This document shows positions 46,660 to 58,118 of a DNA stretch of 64,000 nucleotides, piece after piece. The notes beneath the pieces were generated by a model that saw nothing but the letters and a program-made list of their open reading frames with translations, made no database searches and was not told the DNA's origin. The stretch is from an uncultured Gammaproteobacteria bacterium. Lineage in GTDB: Bacteria; Pseudomonadota; Gammaproteobacteria; Nitrosococcales; Methylophagaceae. How positions within the stretch are numbered: the stretch's first letter is position 1; each line of letters starts with the position of its first letter. The position numbers and the translations under genes were made by a program. The stretch spans positions 1 through 64,000 of the forward strand of contig CAJIZI010000002.1 of the NCBI GenBank assembly GCA_905181885.1. The letters run 5' to 3'.

Positions 46660-48378
46660 TTAATGAGGATCGGCTGGCTTGTACTCTCTGTATTTAGGCA
46701 CCCAAAACTCTAATTCGATAGCTGTTCTTAAGGCTTCATTTGACATTTTAGCTGCCAAACCTTGCTCTTGAGCTACTTTCCCAACAGCAAAAGCAATCTC
46801 TTTACTCAATTCACCTATATCTGCCAAATTTGGTAATAACGCTTCTTCTTGGTTTTCAACTGAGGAGGAAGCAGTAGCAAGCACCTCACTAGCAGCGACA
46901 AGCATCTCATCACTTATGTGTTGGATCTTAGCCGCCACTACAGCAAGGCCGAAAGCTGGGAAAATATAACTATTATTACATTGAGGAATATTGTAAGTCT
47001 GGCCTTCATATGTAACCGGCTTAAATGGACTTCCTGTTGCTATTAAAGCACGTCCTTTTGACCAGCTAATAAGCTGCTCTGGTGTTGCTTCAATCTGTTT
47101 AGAAGGGTTGCTTAACGGTAAAATAACAGGTTGCTCACAACCCAGCATCAACATGTTAATAATTGCTTCACTAAATAAGCCTGTTTGCCCCGACACACCA
47201 ACCAAAACCGTTGGTTTTACATAACGTATCGTCTCGTAGAGAGAGGGGTAGTCACTAGAGTACTCCCAACTTTGGATCTCGTTAGGATCTTTAGATAATG
47301 AAAACTGAAAGTCTAACAATGTCTTCATATTGGAGACAAGCAAACCGTGCCTATCAATCATAAATACTTGGCTTCTAGCTTGTAATTCGGAAACTCCTTC
47401 AGCACACATCTGCATAACAATTTGTTCTGCAATACCACAGCCTGCTGAACCTGCTCCTGCAAACACCACTTTTTGTTCACTCAAGCGTACATTTTTGATT
47501 CTACATGCAGATAATAAGGTACCTACTGTCACAACAGCCGTACCCTGTATATCATCATTAAAGCAACAAATCTCATCACGATAACGTTTCAATAATGGGA
47601 GAGCATTAGTCTGGTTAAAGTCTTCAAACTGTAATAATACTTCAGGCCAACGTCGTTTAACTGCTTTGATAAAAAGGTCCAAAAACTCATCATACGCGAC
47701 TTGATCTATACGCTTTTGATGCCATCCCAGATATAAAGGATCATCAAGTAATTCCTCATTGTTAGTTCCTACATCGAGCATTATTGGCAGCGTGTTTTCT
47801 GGACTTATACCTCCACAAGCTGTGTATAACGACAGCTTTCCGATTGGTATTCCCATTCCACCAACACCCTGGTCTCCCAAGCCTAGAATACGACTACCAT
47901 CAGTGACTACAATTACTTTGATATCATTCTTAGCGACATTACTTAATATCTTATCAATGTCATAGCGGTCTGGAAATGCAATAAAAAGACCTCTTGCACG
48001 CCGATATATTTCGGAAAACCTTTCACATGCTTCACCCACTGTCGGCGTATAAATAATGGGCATCATTTCTTCGATATGCTCTCGAACTAAACCATAAAAT
48101 AATGTTTCATTGCTGTCTTGAATCGCGCGTAGATAAATATGTTGATTAATTGCTTCATCAAAGCTTAAATACTGCTGATAAGCACGCTCAACTTGCTGCT
48201 CTAAGGTTTCATAACTCTGGGGTAATAAACCTAAGATACCAAACTCTATACGCTCTGATCGGCTAAAAGCACAATCTTTATTTAACAGCGGTATAGTAAG
48301 TAGCGTTGCACCAGAATAAGGCAGATAAACTGGCTTTCTATTATTTTTAGCATGTTCTGTCATAGCTCTAAATGTCAT
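46660..48378 (-). CDS. maeA: NAD-dependent malic enzyme
   Basis: A 572-residue oxidative decarboxylase of malate to pyruvate. [107 protein letters not shown] (divalent-metal site) and nucleotide fold [17 protein letters not shown]. Length and motifs match the SfcA/MaeA type, without a phosphotransacetylase tail. The exact coenzyme preference is inferred. Monocistronic. Confidence 0.95.
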   Translation of the reverse strand: MTFRAMTEHAKNNRKPVYLPYSGATLLTIPLLNKDCAFSRSERIEFGILGLLPQSYETLEQQVERAYQQYLSFDEAINQHIYLRAIQDSNETLFYGLVREHIEEMMPIIYTPTVGEACERFSEIYRRARGLFIAFPDRYDIDKILSNVAKNDIKVIVVTDGSRILGLGDQGVGGMGIPIGKLSLYTACGGISPENTLPIMLDVGTNNEELLDDPLYLGWHQKRIDQVAYDEFLDLFIKAVKRRWPEVLLQFEDFNQTNALPLLKRYRDEICCFNDDIQGTAVVTVGTLLSACRIKNVRLSEQKVVFAGAGSAGCGIAEQIVMQMCAEGVSELQARSQVFMIDRHGLLVSNMKTLLDFQFSLSKDPNEIQSWEYSSDYPSLYETIRYVKPTVLVGVSGQTGLFSEAIINMLMLGCEQPVILPLSNPSKQIEATPEQLISWSKGRALIATGSPFKPVTYEGQTYNIPQCNNSYIFPAFGLAVVAAKIQHISDEMLVAASEVLATASSSVENQEEALLPNLADIGELSKEIAFAVGKVAQEQGLAAKMSNEALRTAIELEFWVPKYREYKPADPH

Positions 48379-48483
48379 ACCCTAAATTTAGTTTTCTATA
48401 ATTCGAATAATCTTGCCTTAATAGGGAGCAATTTATTTTGCAATTACCCACGTAAGACATCCAGCAGAACTAAAATAAAAAGA

Positions 48484-48813
48484 CTAAAACATACCCAATT
48501 GCAATTGTGCGGCCTCACTCATCATATCCTTGGTCCACATAGGTTCCCAAACCAATTCAACATGTGCTTCAGCAACACCCGGCACAGAGCCTACTTTAGC
48601 TTCAATTTCACCTGGGAATGACTGAGCAACCGGGCATCCTGGCGCTGTCAAGGTCATTTGAATATCAACGACTGATGCTTCACTGATCTCAACACTATAG
48701 ATAAGACCAAGTTCATGTATATTGATCGGTATTTCAGGATCAAAAATAGTTTGAAGCATTGCGATCACACTTTCTTTCAATTCTTTTGGACTCGATTTAA
48801 CTAATTTTTCCAT
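48484..48813 (-). CDS. sufT: SufT-like DUF59 Fe-S maturation protein
   Basis: A 109-residue MIP18/DUF59 domain: LKESVIAMLQTIFDPEIPINIHELGLIYSVEI, VDIQMTLTAPGCPVAQSFPGEIEAKV with the conserved Cys, and VELVWEPMWTKDMMSEAAQLQLG. It assists late Fe-S cluster delivery. Last gene of the SUF operon, 9 nt after sufU. Confidence 0.94.
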   Translation of the reverse strand: MEKLVKSSPKELKESVIAMLQTIFDPEIPINIHELGLIYSVEISEASVVDIQMTLTAPGCPVAQSFPGEIEAKVGSVPGVAEAHVELVWEPMWTKDMMSEAAQLQLGMF

Positions 48814-48822
48814 CGTTTTGCC

Positions 48823-49275
48823 TTACTCTGTTGTCACTGAAATATCATGATCACTTTCCATTGCAGTATGCATAGTATGCCATGACAAAGTTGCACATTT
48901 AACACGAGCTGGAAACTCTCTTACACCGCCTAGCACTTCTAATTTGCCTAAAATAGCTGGGTCAGCATCTTCATTTGTCATTTGTTTATGAACTTGCTGG
49001 TAAATTTCTTCTGCCTGTTCTATTGTTTTTCCTTTTAAGATCTCAGTCATTAATGAAGCTGAAGCTACAGATATAGCACATCCACTACCCTGAAAGCTAA
49101 GATCTTCAATTACATCACCCGCCATTTTAACAAATACCACTAACGCGTCACCACATAACGGATTATTGCCATGTGCTAAATGATTGGCATCCAACATTTC
49201 ACGGAAGTTACGAGGCTTTTTATTGTGATCCATGATTACTTGTTGATAAAGATCTCTTATGTTGCTTCCACTCAT
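48823..49275 (-). CDS. sufU: SufU Fe-S/zinc scaffold-type protein
   Basis: A 150-residue IscU/SufU-family protein. The three conserved Cys are present in HGNNPLCGDALVVFVK, FQGSGCAISVASASLMTEIL and RVKCATLSWHTMH; the SufU-type insert lies between the second and third. SufU-type proteins accept persulfide sulfur from SufS, replacing SufE, which is absent here. Its start overlaps the sufS stop by 1 nt. Confidence 0.95.
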   Translation of the reverse strand: MSGSNIRDLYQQVIMDHNKKPRNFREMLDANHLAHGNNPLCGDALVVFVKMAGDVIEDLSFQGSGCAISVASASLMTEILKGKTIEQAEEIYQQVHKQMTNEDADPAILGKLEVLGGVREFPARVKCATLSWHTMHTAMESDHDISVTTE

Positions 49276-50498
49276 TAGGCAAATAACTCCTGTACTTTTT
49301 CGATCGCATCAACCAGAGCATCGACTTCTTCCATCGTGTTATAAAAAGCAAATGATGCTCGTGCTGTTGCTGGTATACCATAAAATTGCATCACCGGTTG
49401 TGCACAGTGATGACCCGCTCGAATAGCTACACCCTGCTGATCAAAAATAGTCCCGACATCATGTGGATGTACTCCATCGATCATAAACGACAACACACTC
49501 GCTTTATTTTCTGCAGTACCAATAATACGAATGCCATCCATTGCAGTTAGTTTATTCGTCGCATAAACCAATAGATCTTGTTCATACTTAGCTAATGCTT
49601 CAATGCCAACACTGTTCATATAATCAATGGCCGCACCCAGACCAATAGTCCCAGCAATATTAGGTGTACCCGCTTCAAATTTATAAGGCAAAACGTTGTA
49701 TTGTGTTTTTTCAAAGCTGACCGATAAAATCATATCGCCACCACCTTGCCATGGTGCCATTTCTTCTAATAAAGCTTCCTTACCATACAAAACGCCGATG
49801 CCTGTCGGTGCAAACATCTTATGGCCAGAAAAAACATAAAAATCGCAATCTATATCTTGGACATCTGCCGGCATATGAGGCACTGCCTGAGCACCATCTA
49901 TTAGAACAGGAATGCCTTTTTCATGCGCTTTTCTAGTCATCATCTTGACGGGGTTAATTGTTCCCAGAGCATTCGAAACTTCGCCTATCGCCATAATTTT
50001 AGTTTTTGATGTTAATAAATCATCAAATGTACTTAAATCTAATTCGCCACGGTCTGTCATAGGAATTACAATCAGCTTGGCGCCAATCTCATCACAGAGC
50101 ATCTGCCACGGCACAATATTGGCATGATGTTCCATATGGCTGATCAATATTTCATCGCCTGCATTTAACATTGGGCGAACAAAACTATGTGCGATTAAAT
50201 TAATCGCTTCTGTCGCACCACGTACAAAAACAATTTCTTTATCCGACTTTGCATGAATAAAATCACGAACCTTACTACGTGCACCTTCATAAGCATCAGT
50301 TGCACGTTGGCTTAAACGATGAACGCCTCGATGAACATTGGCATTATCTTGACGATAGTAATCATTCATAGCCTCTATAACTTGAATAGGCTTCTGACTG
50401 CTTGCCGCATTATCAAGATAAGCCAATGGGAAACCATAAACTTCTTGCTCAAGTATAGGAAAATCTTTTCTTACCGCGTGAATGTCAAATATACCCAT
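49275..50498 (-). CDS. sufS: Cysteine desulfurase SufS
   Basis: A 407-residue class V PLP aminotransferase that takes sulfur from cysteine. [61 protein letters not shown] lysine in [20 protein letters not shown] and catalytic Cys loop [12 protein letters not shown]. Group II (SufS) type. It lies between sufD (2-nt gap) and sufU. Confidence 0.97.
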   Translation of the reverse strand: MGIFDIHAVRKDFPILEQEVYGFPLAYLDNAASSQKPIQVIEAMNDYYRQDNANVHRGVHRLSQRATDAYEGARSKVRDFIHAKSDKEIVFVRGATEAINLIAHSFVRPMLNAGDEILISHMEHHANIVPWQMLCDEIGAKLIVIPMTDRGELDLSTFDDLLTSKTKIMAIGEVSNALGTINPVKMMTRKAHEKGIPVLIDGAQAVPHMPADVQDIDCDFYVFSGHKMFAPTGIGVLYGKEALLEEMAPWQGGGDMILSVSFEKTQYNVLPYKFEAGTPNIAGTIGLGAAIDYMNSVGIEALAKYEQDLLVYATNKLTAMDGIRIIGTAENKASVLSFMIDGVHPHDVGTIFDQQGVAIRAGHHCAQPVMQFYGIPATARASFAFYNTMEEVDALVDAIEKVQELFA

Positions 50499-50500
50499 AT

Positions 50501-51805
50501 TCAGCGCTCCCCAGTAGGTAATTGCTGTTCAATAACAATTGACATTGCTTTTCTTATAGTGTCGTTAGGTATACGGTCCAATACCTCAACTGCAAATGCA
50601 TGTGTCAACAAACTACGAGCTGATACTTCATCTAGACCCCGTGCTCGTAAGAAAAACAATTGATCTTTATCTAGCTGTCCTACTGTGCTGCCATGTCCAC
50701 ATTTTACATCATCAGCATAAATTTCCATTTCTGGTTTAGTATCAATTTCGCAATCACGTGACAATAATAAATTATGGTTATATTCTTTGGAATCAGTTTT
50801 TTGGGCATCTTTATGCACGATCACTTTGCCGTTAAACACACCATGACTCTTGTCATCCAACACCCCTTTATACAACTCATTACTAGTCGTATTTGGAACT
50901 AAATGATCGATCCGAGTGTGGTTATCAATGTGCTGTGCATCGTTTAGTAAATACAAGCCATCCATTGTCGTGTGGGACTTCTCACCTTCCAATAGACTAT
51001 GCACATCATTTCGTACTAATTTTGCACCTAAAGAAATGTTATTTGTATGCCATTGGCTTCCAGCAGCTTGTTTAGCTGCCAATGTTGCGATGTGAATAGC
51101 ATTCTTGGATTCTTTCTGTAATTTATAATGAAATAGCTCGGCATTATCGGCCAACACGACTTCACTAACTACATTAGTAAAGCAACTTAAATCTGATAGT
51201 CCCACATAGTGCTCAACCACTGTGGCCGTTGCATCGTGATCCAACATAATCATATTGCGTAGATGCGTTGCCAAATTATCTGTTGTACCACTCTGAATAA
51301 CTAATAGTTCAATCGGCTTTTTAACCATTGTCTTAGCAGAGACATGGACCATCACACCTTCTTTCATCAATAAAGTATTAAGTGCCGTCAACCCTACTTT
51401 GTCCATAGAAACTTGCTGACCTAATTGCTGCTCAACTGTGTCCAATGATTGTGAAAATGGACGTATTGTTACCCCAACTTGTAAATTGTCTAGTTGTGAC
51501 AACTCAGCATCAAATACTCCATCAATAATAACAACACGGTAAGCATCATCTAGTAAGGCAATACCCTGACATTCTTGCTGACTGACAGTCACTGCTAATG
51601 CCTGATGGTTGAAACTCTGCTGTGTTAGCTCCCATAGACTAGTATATTTCCAATTTTCTACTTTTTTACTAGGTAGACCATACTCATTAAATTGTGTCAG
51701 TGCTTTATCACGCATTGTTTTGAGCCAAGACAAATCTTGTCCTGGCAAATTTTCATCCTCTGCCACGCTAGCAAAAGGAGTCACTAATTCGGTGAATTTC
51801 TTCAT
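50501..51805 (-). CDS. sufD: SufD subunit of the SufBCD scaffold
   Basis: A 434-residue right-handed beta-helix protein that pairs with SufB on the SufC ATPase dimer. [22 protein letters not shown] near the N-terminus; [44 protein letters not shown] and [30 protein letters not shown] at the C-terminus. The track starts at 51832 inside sufC; the ATG at 51805, overlapping the sufC stop as ATGA, is the likely start (MKKFTELV). Confidence 0.96.
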   Translation of the reverse strand: MKKFTELVTPFASVAEDENLPGQDLSWLKTMRDKALTQFNEYGLPSKKVENWKYTSLWELTQQSFNHQALAVTVSQQECQGIALLDDAYRVVIIDGVFDAELSQLDNLQVGVTIRPFSQSLDTVEQQLGQQVSMDKVGLTALNTLLMKEGVMVHVSAKTMVKKPIELLVIQSGTTDNLATHLRNMIMLDHDATATVVEHYVGLSDLSCFTNVVSEVVLADNAELFHYKLQKESKNAIHIATLAAKQAAGSQWHTNNISLGAKLVRNDVHSLLEGEKSHTTMDGLYLLNDAQHIDNHTRIDHLVPNTTSNELYKGVLDDKSHGVFNGKVIVHKDAQKTDSKEYNHNLLLSRDCEIDTKPEMEIYADDVKCGHGSTVGQLDKDQLFFLRARGLDEVSARSLLTHAFAVEVLDRIPNDTIRKAMSIVIEQQLPTGER

Positions 51806-52557
51806 GCGGCTGGGCCTTCTGAGTGCAGCCAACTATATCCTTTCAATTCGAGCTCTTTTGATAGCTCCTTGTCACCTGACTTCACGATTTTCCCATCCGA
51901 AAGAACATGTACAAAATCAGGCACAATGTAATCAAGTAAACGCTGATAATGAGTAATCATTACGATTGAGCGTTCCTTAGAACGCAATTCATTCACACCA
52001 TCTGAGACTGTTTTTAATGCATCAATATCTAAACCTGAGTCCGTTTCATCAAGAATAGCTAGCGATGGCTCCAATAAGGCCATTTGCAAAATTTCATTGC
52101 GTTTTTTCTCACCGCCTGAAAAGCCTTCATTCACGCCTCGATATAAGAACTCCTCATCCATTTTGACCAGTTGCATCTTCTCTCTAACTAAACTAAGGAA
52201 ATCTATCGCATCCAATTCCTCTAGACCTTGATATGTTCTTACGGCATTTAAAGCTGCTTTTAAAAGATAAACATTACTAACACCCGGAATCTCTACCGGG
52301 TATTGGAAGGCTAGGAATATACCACGCTGAGCGCGCTCTTCAGCTTTCAGTTCTAATAAGTTATCACCTTTATAAATAACTTCACCTTGCGTTATCTCAT
52401 AGCCATCTCTACCCGCAAGTACATTTGATAATGTACTTTTCCCAGCACCGTTTGGGCCCATGATTGCATGGACTTCACCTGCATTTACCGTCAAGTTAAT
52501 GCCTTTGAGAATATCTTTACCATCAACACTGGCATAAAGGTTTTTAATTTCTAACAT
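51802..52557 (-). CDS. sufC: SufC ATPase
   Basis: A 251-residue ABC-type ATPase of SufBCD. Walker [16 protein letters not shown], SufC-type insert around [16 protein letters not shown], signature [14 protein letters not shown], Walker [18 protein letters not shown] and H-loop [10 protein letters not shown]. Complete. It is 58 nt after sufB. Confidence 0.97.
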   Translation of the reverse strand: MLEIKNLYASVDGKDILKGINLTVNAGEVHAIMGPNGAGKSTLSNVLAGRDGYEITQGEVIYKGDNLLELKAEERAQRGIFLAFQYPVEIPGVSNVYLLKAALNAVRTYQGLEELDAIDFLSLVREKMQLVKMDEEFLYRGVNEGFSGGEKKRNEILQMALLEPSLAILDETDSGLDIDALKTVSDGVNELRSKERSIVMITHYQRLLDYIVPDFVHVLSDGKIVKSGDKELSKELELKGYSWLHSEGPAA

Positions 52558-52615
52558 GTTTTATCTCTTTTAATATGATCAGCAAGTAATACTGCTCAAG
52601 CAAATTTAATCTGTC

Positions 52616-54064
52616 TTAACCTACAGAGCCTTCTAGCGATAGTCCTAGTAAGTTTTGTGCTTCTACAGCAAACTCCATTGGTAATTGATGAATTACTTGC
52701 TTACAAAAACCATTCACAATCATCGAGACAGCATCTTCTGTGTCCATACCTCGTTGTTTACAATAAAACAATTGATCCTCACTAATTTTGGAAGTTGATG
52801 CTTCATGCTCAACTTGAGCTGTAGGGTTTTTTACTTCAATGTAGGGGAATGTATGTGCAGCGCTGGTATCACCCATTAGTAGAGAATCACACTCAGTATA
52901 ATTACGCGCATTATCAGCATTTGGCCCAACACGAACAAGACCACGATAAGCATTTTGTGAGCGACCTGCTGAGATACCTTTCGAAATAATTGTTGAACTA
53001 GTATTTTTACCTAGATGAATCATTTTTGTACCAGTATCAGCCTGTTGCATATTGTTCGTTACTGCAACGGAATAAAACTCACCAATTGAATTATCACCTT
53101 GCAATATCACACTAGGATATTTCCAAGTAATAGCAGAACCTGTTTCAACTTGGGTCCACGACACCTTCGAACTCTCGCCGCGACATACTGCCCGTTTTGT
53201 GACAAAGTTATAAATACCACCCACACCATTCTCATCACCTGGGTACCAATTTTGTACTGTTGAGTACTTAATCTCTGCCCTTTCTAATGCAACCAATTCG
53301 ACTACAGCTGCATGAAGTTGGTTCTCATCACGCATCGGCGCTGTACATCCTTCTAGATAACTGACATAAGCATCATCATCAGCAATGATTAACGTCCGCT
53401 CAAACTGTCCGGTATTAGCAGCATTAATTCGAAAATAAGTCGATAATTCCATCGGGCATCGAACACCCTTTGGAATATACACAAAAGAACCATCACTAAA
53501 AACGGCAGAGTTTAAGGCTGTATAGTAATTGTCACGATAAGATACAACACTACCTAAATATTTTTTAAGCAATTCAGGGTGTTCCTTCACTGCTTTTGAA
53601 AAAGGCATGAATAAAATACCTTCTTCGGCTAACTTATCCTGAAATGTATTAGCTACTGATACACTATCAAAAACTGCATCCACTGCCACGCCCGCCAATC
53701 TTGCTCGTTCTTCTAATGGAACGCCTAGCTTTTCATAAGTGCGTAACAACTCAGGATCAACTTCATCCAAACTTTTAGGGCCGTCAGTTTTTTGCTTTGG
53801 TGCAGAATAGTAACTGATAGCTTGATAATCAATTTCGGGATAAGTAACGTGCGCCCATTCTGGTGTCTCTAGCGTTAACCAATGACGATATGCTTTTAAA
53901 CGCCATTCCAGTAAAAATTCAGGTTCACCTTTGATCGCAGAGATTTGACGAACTACATCTTCGCTCAAACCTGGCGGTAAGCTATCTGATTCAATATCCG
54001 TAACAAAACCTGCCGAATATTCACTTGGAACGAATTCTTCTATCTGTTGCTTTTGCTCAGCCAT
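52616..54064 (-). CDS. sufB: SufB subunit of the SufBCD scaffold
   Basis: A 482-residue scaffold subunit on which clusters are built. [102 protein letters not shown] with a conserved Cys, and [24 protein letters not shown]. The track start (54076) adds four residues; the ATG at 54064 overlaps the regulator's stop by 8 nt and starts MAEQKQQ. Confidence 0.97.
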   Translation of the reverse strand: MAEQKQQIEEFVPSEYSAGFVTDIESDSLPPGLSEDVVRQISAIKGEPEFLLEWRLKAYRHWLTLETPEWAHVTYPEIDYQAISYYSAPKQKTDGPKSLDEVDPELLRTYEKLGVPLEERARLAGVAVDAVFDSVSVANTFQDKLAEEGILFMPFSKAVKEHPELLKKYLGSVVSYRDNYYTALNSAVFSDGSFVYIPKGVRCPMELSTYFRINAANTGQFERTLIIADDDAYVSYLEGCTAPMRDENQLHAAVVELVALERAEIKYSTVQNWYPGDENGVGGIYNFVTKRAVCRGESSKVSWTQVETGSAITWKYPSVILQGDNSIGEFYSVAVTNNMQQADTGTKMIHLGKNTSSTIISKGISAGRSQNAYRGLVRVGPNADNARNYTECDSLLMGDTSAAHTFPYIEVKNPTAQVEHEASTSKISEDQLFYCKQRGMDTEDAVSMIVNGFCKQVIHQLPMEFAVEAQNLLGLSLEGSVG

Positions 54065-54551
54065 GAATACCACCATCTTGTTTTATAACTATTTCACTCT
54101 GTTTCACAGAGGAATAAAAATGAATTGTGCTCACACCATTAACATGCGTTTGCTCTACCAACATATCAGAGAGTTTGACTTCATCTAATGCATGATAAAC
54201 AGCACTATTGATCCGCTCCCAATTGGTTTGGACAACACAATGTACTTCTTGTTCGCAATGGCTTTCTGTACTAACACATTCTGTTAGTGCAATCGGGCCT
54301 TCAATCGCTGTAATCACTTCCGCTATTGAAATATCACGAGGAGTTTTACTTAAGCTATAGCCACCGTGAGCCCCTCGCTCAGAATCCAACAGCCCATATT
54401 GAGATAAAGCTTTCAATACTTTTCTTACCGTCGGTAAAGGAACGCGTACAGCTTCAGAGAGTGTGTGAGCATTATGATGAACAGCTGTACTTTCAGCTAA
54501 ATAACTCATCAATACGATCCCATAATCTGTTAGTTTTCCCATACGCAACAT
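54057..54551 (-). CDS. Rrf2-family regulator of the SUF operon
   Basis: A 164-residue Rrf2/IscR-type regulator. The winged helix reads [16 protein letters not shown]...[39 protein letters not shown], followed by a Cys-rich loop C-x7-C-x5-C ([14 protein letters not shown]) that probably binds an Fe-S cluster. It heads the operon, as in many SUF systems lacking isc, so it likely represses suf by sensing cluster status. AGGAG is 8 nt before the ATG. It is not clearly IscR or cyanobacterial SufR. Confidence 0.93.
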   Translation of the reverse strand: MLRMGKLTDYGIVLMSYLAESTAVHHNAHTLSEAVRVPLPTVRKVLKALSQYGLLDSERGAHGGYSLSKTPRDISIAEVITAIEGPIALTECVSTESHCEQEVHCVVQTNWERINSAVYHALDEVKLSDMLVEQTHVNGVSTIHFYSSVKQSEIVIKQDGGIHG

Positions 54552-54574
54552 GTCTTACTCTCCTAATTAGGACC

Positions 54575-54603
54575 ATTATAGTACTAATTAAGCTATATAC
54601 CAA
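54575..54603 (-). promoter_or_regulatory. SUF operon sigma70 promoter
   Basis: On the minus strand TTGGTA (54603-54598), 17 nt, TATAAT (54580-54575), 23 nt before the regulator's ATG. The palindrome CCTAATTAGG (54562-54571) lies just downstream, overlaps the Shine-Dalgarno region and could be an operator. Confidence 0.65.
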
Positions 54604-54740
54604 GCTAAACCTAGTAATAGTGTGTTTAAGCCGTTAACACAGAATTTGTGAGAGAATATCGGCTATGGAACTTTTTATTATGATAAAAGACTAAAAATAT
54701 TCTTTCTCCATCACCTTTAAATTAACTAGAGACTCACGAA

Positions 54741-55415
54741 ATGAAAGTCAAAACATTTATCATCTTGCCAGTACTATTAGCATTAGCAAGCCTAGTCAAC
54801 GCATCAGAGCTTAAAACAGATAAGGACAAACTGAGCTATATTTTTGGCGTTCAAGTTGGCCAAGGTCTACGAGCTGAAGGTGTTGAGTTAGAAATGGATG
54901 CATTTACAGCGGGTATAAAAGATATGCTTGCTGGTAATAACTCCCAGATTGACGCAGCCCAAGCACAAATATTAGTTTCTGACTACCAAGAAAAAAAGCA
55001 ACAAGAAATGGCTAAAGTATCAGCAAAAAAACAAAACGAATCTTCTACATTTTTAGCTAATAATGCAAAAAAAGATGGCGTTTTTGTAACAGCATCAGGG
55101 CTACAGTATAAAATTGTTGAAAAAGGCAAAGGTAAATCACCCACTAGTGAAAATAAAGTTATTGCACACTATACAGGTAAGCTTTTAGACGGTACGGTCT
55201 TTGATAGTTCTCATGACCGTGGCGAGCCTGCTACATTTCCAGTTTCAGGGGTCATTAAGGGTTGGCAAGAGGCCTTGCCGATGATGAAAGAAGGAGGAAA
55301 GTGGCAAATTGTAGTACCTGCAAACCTGGCATATGGAGATCGTGGTGTGGGTAATTTAATCGGACCAAATGAAACATTGATCTTTGATATTGAATTAGTA
55401 TCTATTTCTAAATAA
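54741..55415 (+). CDS. FKBP-type peptidyl-prolyl isomerase (FkpA/Mip-like)
   Basis: A 224-residue periplasmic isomerase. Signal peptide MKVKTFIILPVLLALASLVNA; an N-terminal helical dimerisation domain (KDKLSYIFGVQVGQGLRAEGVELEMDAFTAGIKDMLAGN); a C-terminal FKBP domain with LLDGTVFDSSHDRGEPATFPVSGVIKGWQEALPMMKEGGKWQIVVPANLAYGDRG. Architecture and length match FkpA/Mip. Monocistronic, with a terminator at its end. Confidence 0.93.
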   Translation: MKVKTFIILPVLLALASLVNASELKTDKDKLSYIFGVQVGQGLRAEGVELEMDAFTAGIKDMLAGNNSQIDAAQAQILVSDYQEKKQQEMAKVSAKKQNESSTFLANNAKKDGVFVTASGLQYKIVEKGKGKSPTSENKVIAHYTGKLLDGTVFDSSHDRGEPATFPVSGVIKGWQEALPMMKEGGKWQIVVPANLAYGDRGVGNLIGPNETLIFDIELVSISK

Positions 55416-55433
55416 ATTCAAATACTCTTTAAT

Positions 55434-55467
55434 AAAAAATCATGCCTGAAATCAGGCATGATTTTTT
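55434..55467. terminator. Bidirectional terminator between the FKBP gene and ampD
   Basis: AAAAAATCATGCCTGA-AA-TCAGGCATGATTTTTT, a near-perfect palindrome with A and T flanks. Confidence 0.88.
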
Positions 55468-55516
55468 ATACTCTATAGATGGCTTTATTGCTATTTCAGC
55501 AATTTGACGATAGAGG

Positions 55517-56071
55517 CTAACTGTTTTGTAACAAGCTATATAATTTTTCCCAATCAAAATAAGGACCCGGATCTGTTTTTCTACCCGGTGCTATTTGAGA
55601 ATGTCCTTTTATCTGGCCCGTATTGAGTTGTGGGTAATGGGCACATAGTAATAAAACAAGTTCTGCAAGACTCTTGTACTGTATTTGTTCAAAATACTGC
55701 TCATCACAACCTTCTAATTCAATACCAATTGTAAAGTCATTACAACGCTCCCGCTCCCCCCAATGAGAATTACCGGCATGCCATGCTCTTTGATTTAAGG
55801 GCACGTACTGAATAATTTCACCATCACGTCGGATTAATAAATGACATGATACTTTCATACCCGCAATTGATTCAAAGTACGGGTGGGCTTTTGAGTCGAG
55901 CTGATTCAGAAAAAAGTCATTGATCCAGCCACCACCAAATTCCCCTGGGGGCAAGCTAATATTATGAACCACGATACCGCTAATATCTTCTTTATCCGGA
56001 CGAGAGTCCTGATTGGGAGAACATCGATAGGCTACATCGGATAATAGTCCAGTTTGTTTATTTATTTCCAC
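55517..56071 (-). CDS. ampD: 1,6-anhydro-N-acetylmuramyl-L-alanine amidase AmpD
   Basis: A 184-residue cytoplasmic zinc amidase of murein recycling, removing the peptide from anhydro-muropeptides. Zinc His in GIVVHNISLPPGEFGGG, VPLNQRAWHAGNSHW, FTIGIELEG (Glu), and C-terminal His/Asp in KGHSQIAPGRKTDPGPYFDW. No signal peptide, so AmpD rather than a periplasmic amidase. It is divergent from nadC. Confidence 0.95.
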   Translation of the reverse strand: MEINKQTGLLSDVAYRCSPNQDSRPDKEDISGIVVHNISLPPGEFGGGWINDFFLNQLDSKAHPYFESIAGMKVSCHLLIRRDGEIIQYVPLNQRAWHAGNSHWGERERCNDFTIGIELEGCDEQYFEQIQYKSLAELVLLLCAHYPQLNTGQIKGHSQIAPGRKTDPGPYFDWEKLYSLLQNS

Positions 56072-56185
56072 TGGTCAGACCCCTCTTTACCTAGAGTAAA
56101 ACTCACAAATATATTAAAAAAGATAGAAACTTGGCCTATCAAACGTTAACCTTTACCTTTTAGACTAGCAAAAACAACATTGACA

Positions 56186-57028
56186 ATGACGATCACAAAT
56201 ACAATATCTGAATACACTATCTCATCTCAAGTTAAATTAGCACTTGAAGAAGATATCGGTCAACATGATATCACTGCCGATTTAATTCAGCCTACCACCA
56301 TAGCATCGGCAATTATAATCAGCCGGGAGGCCGCTACACTCTGCGGACAAGCTTGGCTTAATGAGGTTTTTAAGCAGATTGATCCTAATATAAAAGTTAT
56401 ATGGCACTTCAATGATGGAGATATTTTATCAAGTGACAATATACTCTGTGAACTTAGCGGCCCAGCTCGTAGCTTGTTAATGGGCGAACGCACCGCAATG
56501 AACTATATCCAGACGCTCTCTGCTACTGCAACAATCAGTCAAGATTATGCAAAAAAAGTAGAGGGGTTTAACGTGCAAATTTTAGATACCAGGAAAACGA
56601 TTCCAGGCCTTCGCTTAGCTCAAAAGTATGCCGTTCGTTGCGGTGGCTGTTATAACCACCGGATTGGTCTTTATGATGGTATTTTAATCAAAGAAAATCA
56701 TATTAATGCATCAGGATCTATTAATGCTGCTATTACTCTCGCACGCAGTCTCCACCCAGCTATCCTTATTGAAGTGGAAGTTGAAAACCTCCAAGAATTT
56801 AGCGAAGCACTCATGGGCCAAGCTGATATTATTATGCTAGACAACTTTGATGCAAAAGCTCTAAAACAAGCCGTATCACTCAATCAAGGCCAAGCTATAT
56901 TAGAAGCTTCTGGTAACGTAAATTTAAACTCTATCAGAACCATTGCTGAGTCGGGTGTCGACCGTATTTCGGTCGGGGCATTAACTAAAGACATCAAAGC
57001 TATCGACCTTTCAATGCGTTTTATCTAG
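56186..57028 (+). CDS. nadC: Nicotinate-nucleotide pyrophosphorylase (carboxylating)
   Basis: A 280-residue quinolinate phosphoribosyltransferase of de novo NAD synthesis. LALEEDIGQHDITADL, LMGERTAMNYIQTLSATAT, ILDTRKTIPGLRLAQKYAVRCGGCYNHRIGLYDGILIKENHI, IEVEVENLQEF and LEASGNVNLNSI with SVGALTKD. The track uses a TTG at 56180; the ATG at 56186 is likelier. Confidence 0.97.
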   Translation: MTITNTISEYTISSQVKLALEEDIGQHDITADLIQPTTIASAIIISREAATLCGQAWLNEVFKQIDPNIKVIWHFNDGDILSSDNILCELSGPARSLLMGERTAMNYIQTLSATATISQDYAKKVEGFNVQILDTRKTIPGLRLAQKYAVRCGGCYNHRIGLYDGILIKENHINASGSINAAITLARSLHPAILIEVEVENLQEFSEALMGQADIIMLDNFDAKALKQAVSLNQGQAILEASGNVNLNSIRTIAESGVDRISVGALTKDIKAIDLSMRFI

Positions 57029-57050
57029 GCTTCTTATCAAATGACTCAAC

Positions 57051-58115
57051 TTATGCTGCGGGCAACCTCTTACTAGCGTCAGATAATACTGCAAGCTCTC
57101 GCATAACTGCTGTTGCATAACTCCCTGCGGGCAGGAAGAAACGTAATTGTAATTCATTATCAGCTATATATTTCCACTCAAAATATTGTGGGTACAAGCG
57201 TAAAGCACGTCTTTCTTGCTTCATACCCGCTTTCTCAAGACCAGACTGCCAATCATTCCAAGTCAACAATACTTGCTCCTCTATAGCTAGACAATCATTC
57301 TGAGTTAATGACTGTCCTTTACCCCATAAAGGGCCTGTTGGATGAATATCCATCGTCTTCACTCGCGATAGTAAATTAGTATCAGTAAGTTCTGCATTAA
57401 ATAAACTGGCCTTAGTACCTGCCAATAGCATCACGTCACCTTCAATAGCTTGATTCCAATTTCCCGACTTCACTCTCTGATCTAAAATAAGGTTGAATAA
57501 CCATGACCGTGCAGATGATAAATACATACTTTTCTGTTGACGCTTCTTGGGTCCTTTTCCTGTTAAGAACCAGTTCCCCACTGCGTGTAAATTGTTCGCT
57601 TGTCTGCCAAAGCGCTGCTCAGCAAAGTAATTAGGGACGCCTTGCTGTGCAATTAGTTCTAGATGTTCCTGCCATAGTTCAAGATCACCAGTCATTTCAG
57701 TTAAATGCAAATCAAAAGTATTACCTGCCAACACGCCCCGTTTTAGTTTTTTACCATGCCGTGTTTGCTCAATAATTTCAATATTAGCTATTTTAAATTC
57801 AGACCACTCTGGCTCAGTGACTCCTTCCACTTTGATACTAAACCATTGGGTTGTCACTGCGTGTCGATCTTTCAAGCCAGCATAACCTACAGCTACCTGT
57901 GGTACTTCCGCAAAGCGGGCTAGCTCATTAGCTAACCAGTCAGTATTGATGCCCCTTTTACGAATTTTTAGCCATACATGCCCACCTTCTCCATCTGGTT
58001 GAAAAGGCAACACTTCATCAACTTGAAAAGAACCGTGTTGATGGCGGATGCTAGCCGAACAAGATACTGCTAATGAATTAGCACGTGCCAAGGAAGAGAA
58101 GTCAAAATCACGCAA
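57051..58115 (-). CDS. truD: tRNA pseudouridine(13) synthase TruD
   Basis: A 354-residue enzyme modifying U13 of tRNA-Glu. Catalytic Asp in VGYAGLKDRHAVTTQWFSI, GNTFDLHLTEM, VPNYFAEQRFGRQANNL and C-terminal LRLYPQYFEWKYIADNELQLRFFLPAGSYATAVMREL. Complete. It follows ispF with a 3-nt gap, the usual ispD-ispF-truD order; surE and pcm do not follow. Confidence 0.97.
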   Translation of the reverse strand: MRDFDFSSLARANSLAVSCSASIRHQHGSFQVDEVLPFQPDGEGGHVWLKIRKRGINTDWLANELARFAEVPQVAVGYAGLKDRHAVTTQWFSIKVEGVTEPEWSEFKIANIEIIEQTRHGKKLKRGVLAGNTFDLHLTEMTGDLELWQEHLELIAQQGVPNYFAEQRFGRQANNLHAVGNWFLTGKGPKKRQQKSMYLSSARSWLFNLILDQRVKSGNWNQAIEGDVMLLAGTKASLFNAELTDTNLLSRVKTMDIHPTGPLWGKGQSLTQNDCLAIEEQVLLTWNDWQSGLEKAGMKQERRALRLYPQYFEWKYIADNELQLRFFLPAGSYATAVMRELAVLSDASKRLPAA

Positions 58116-58118
58116 TAA

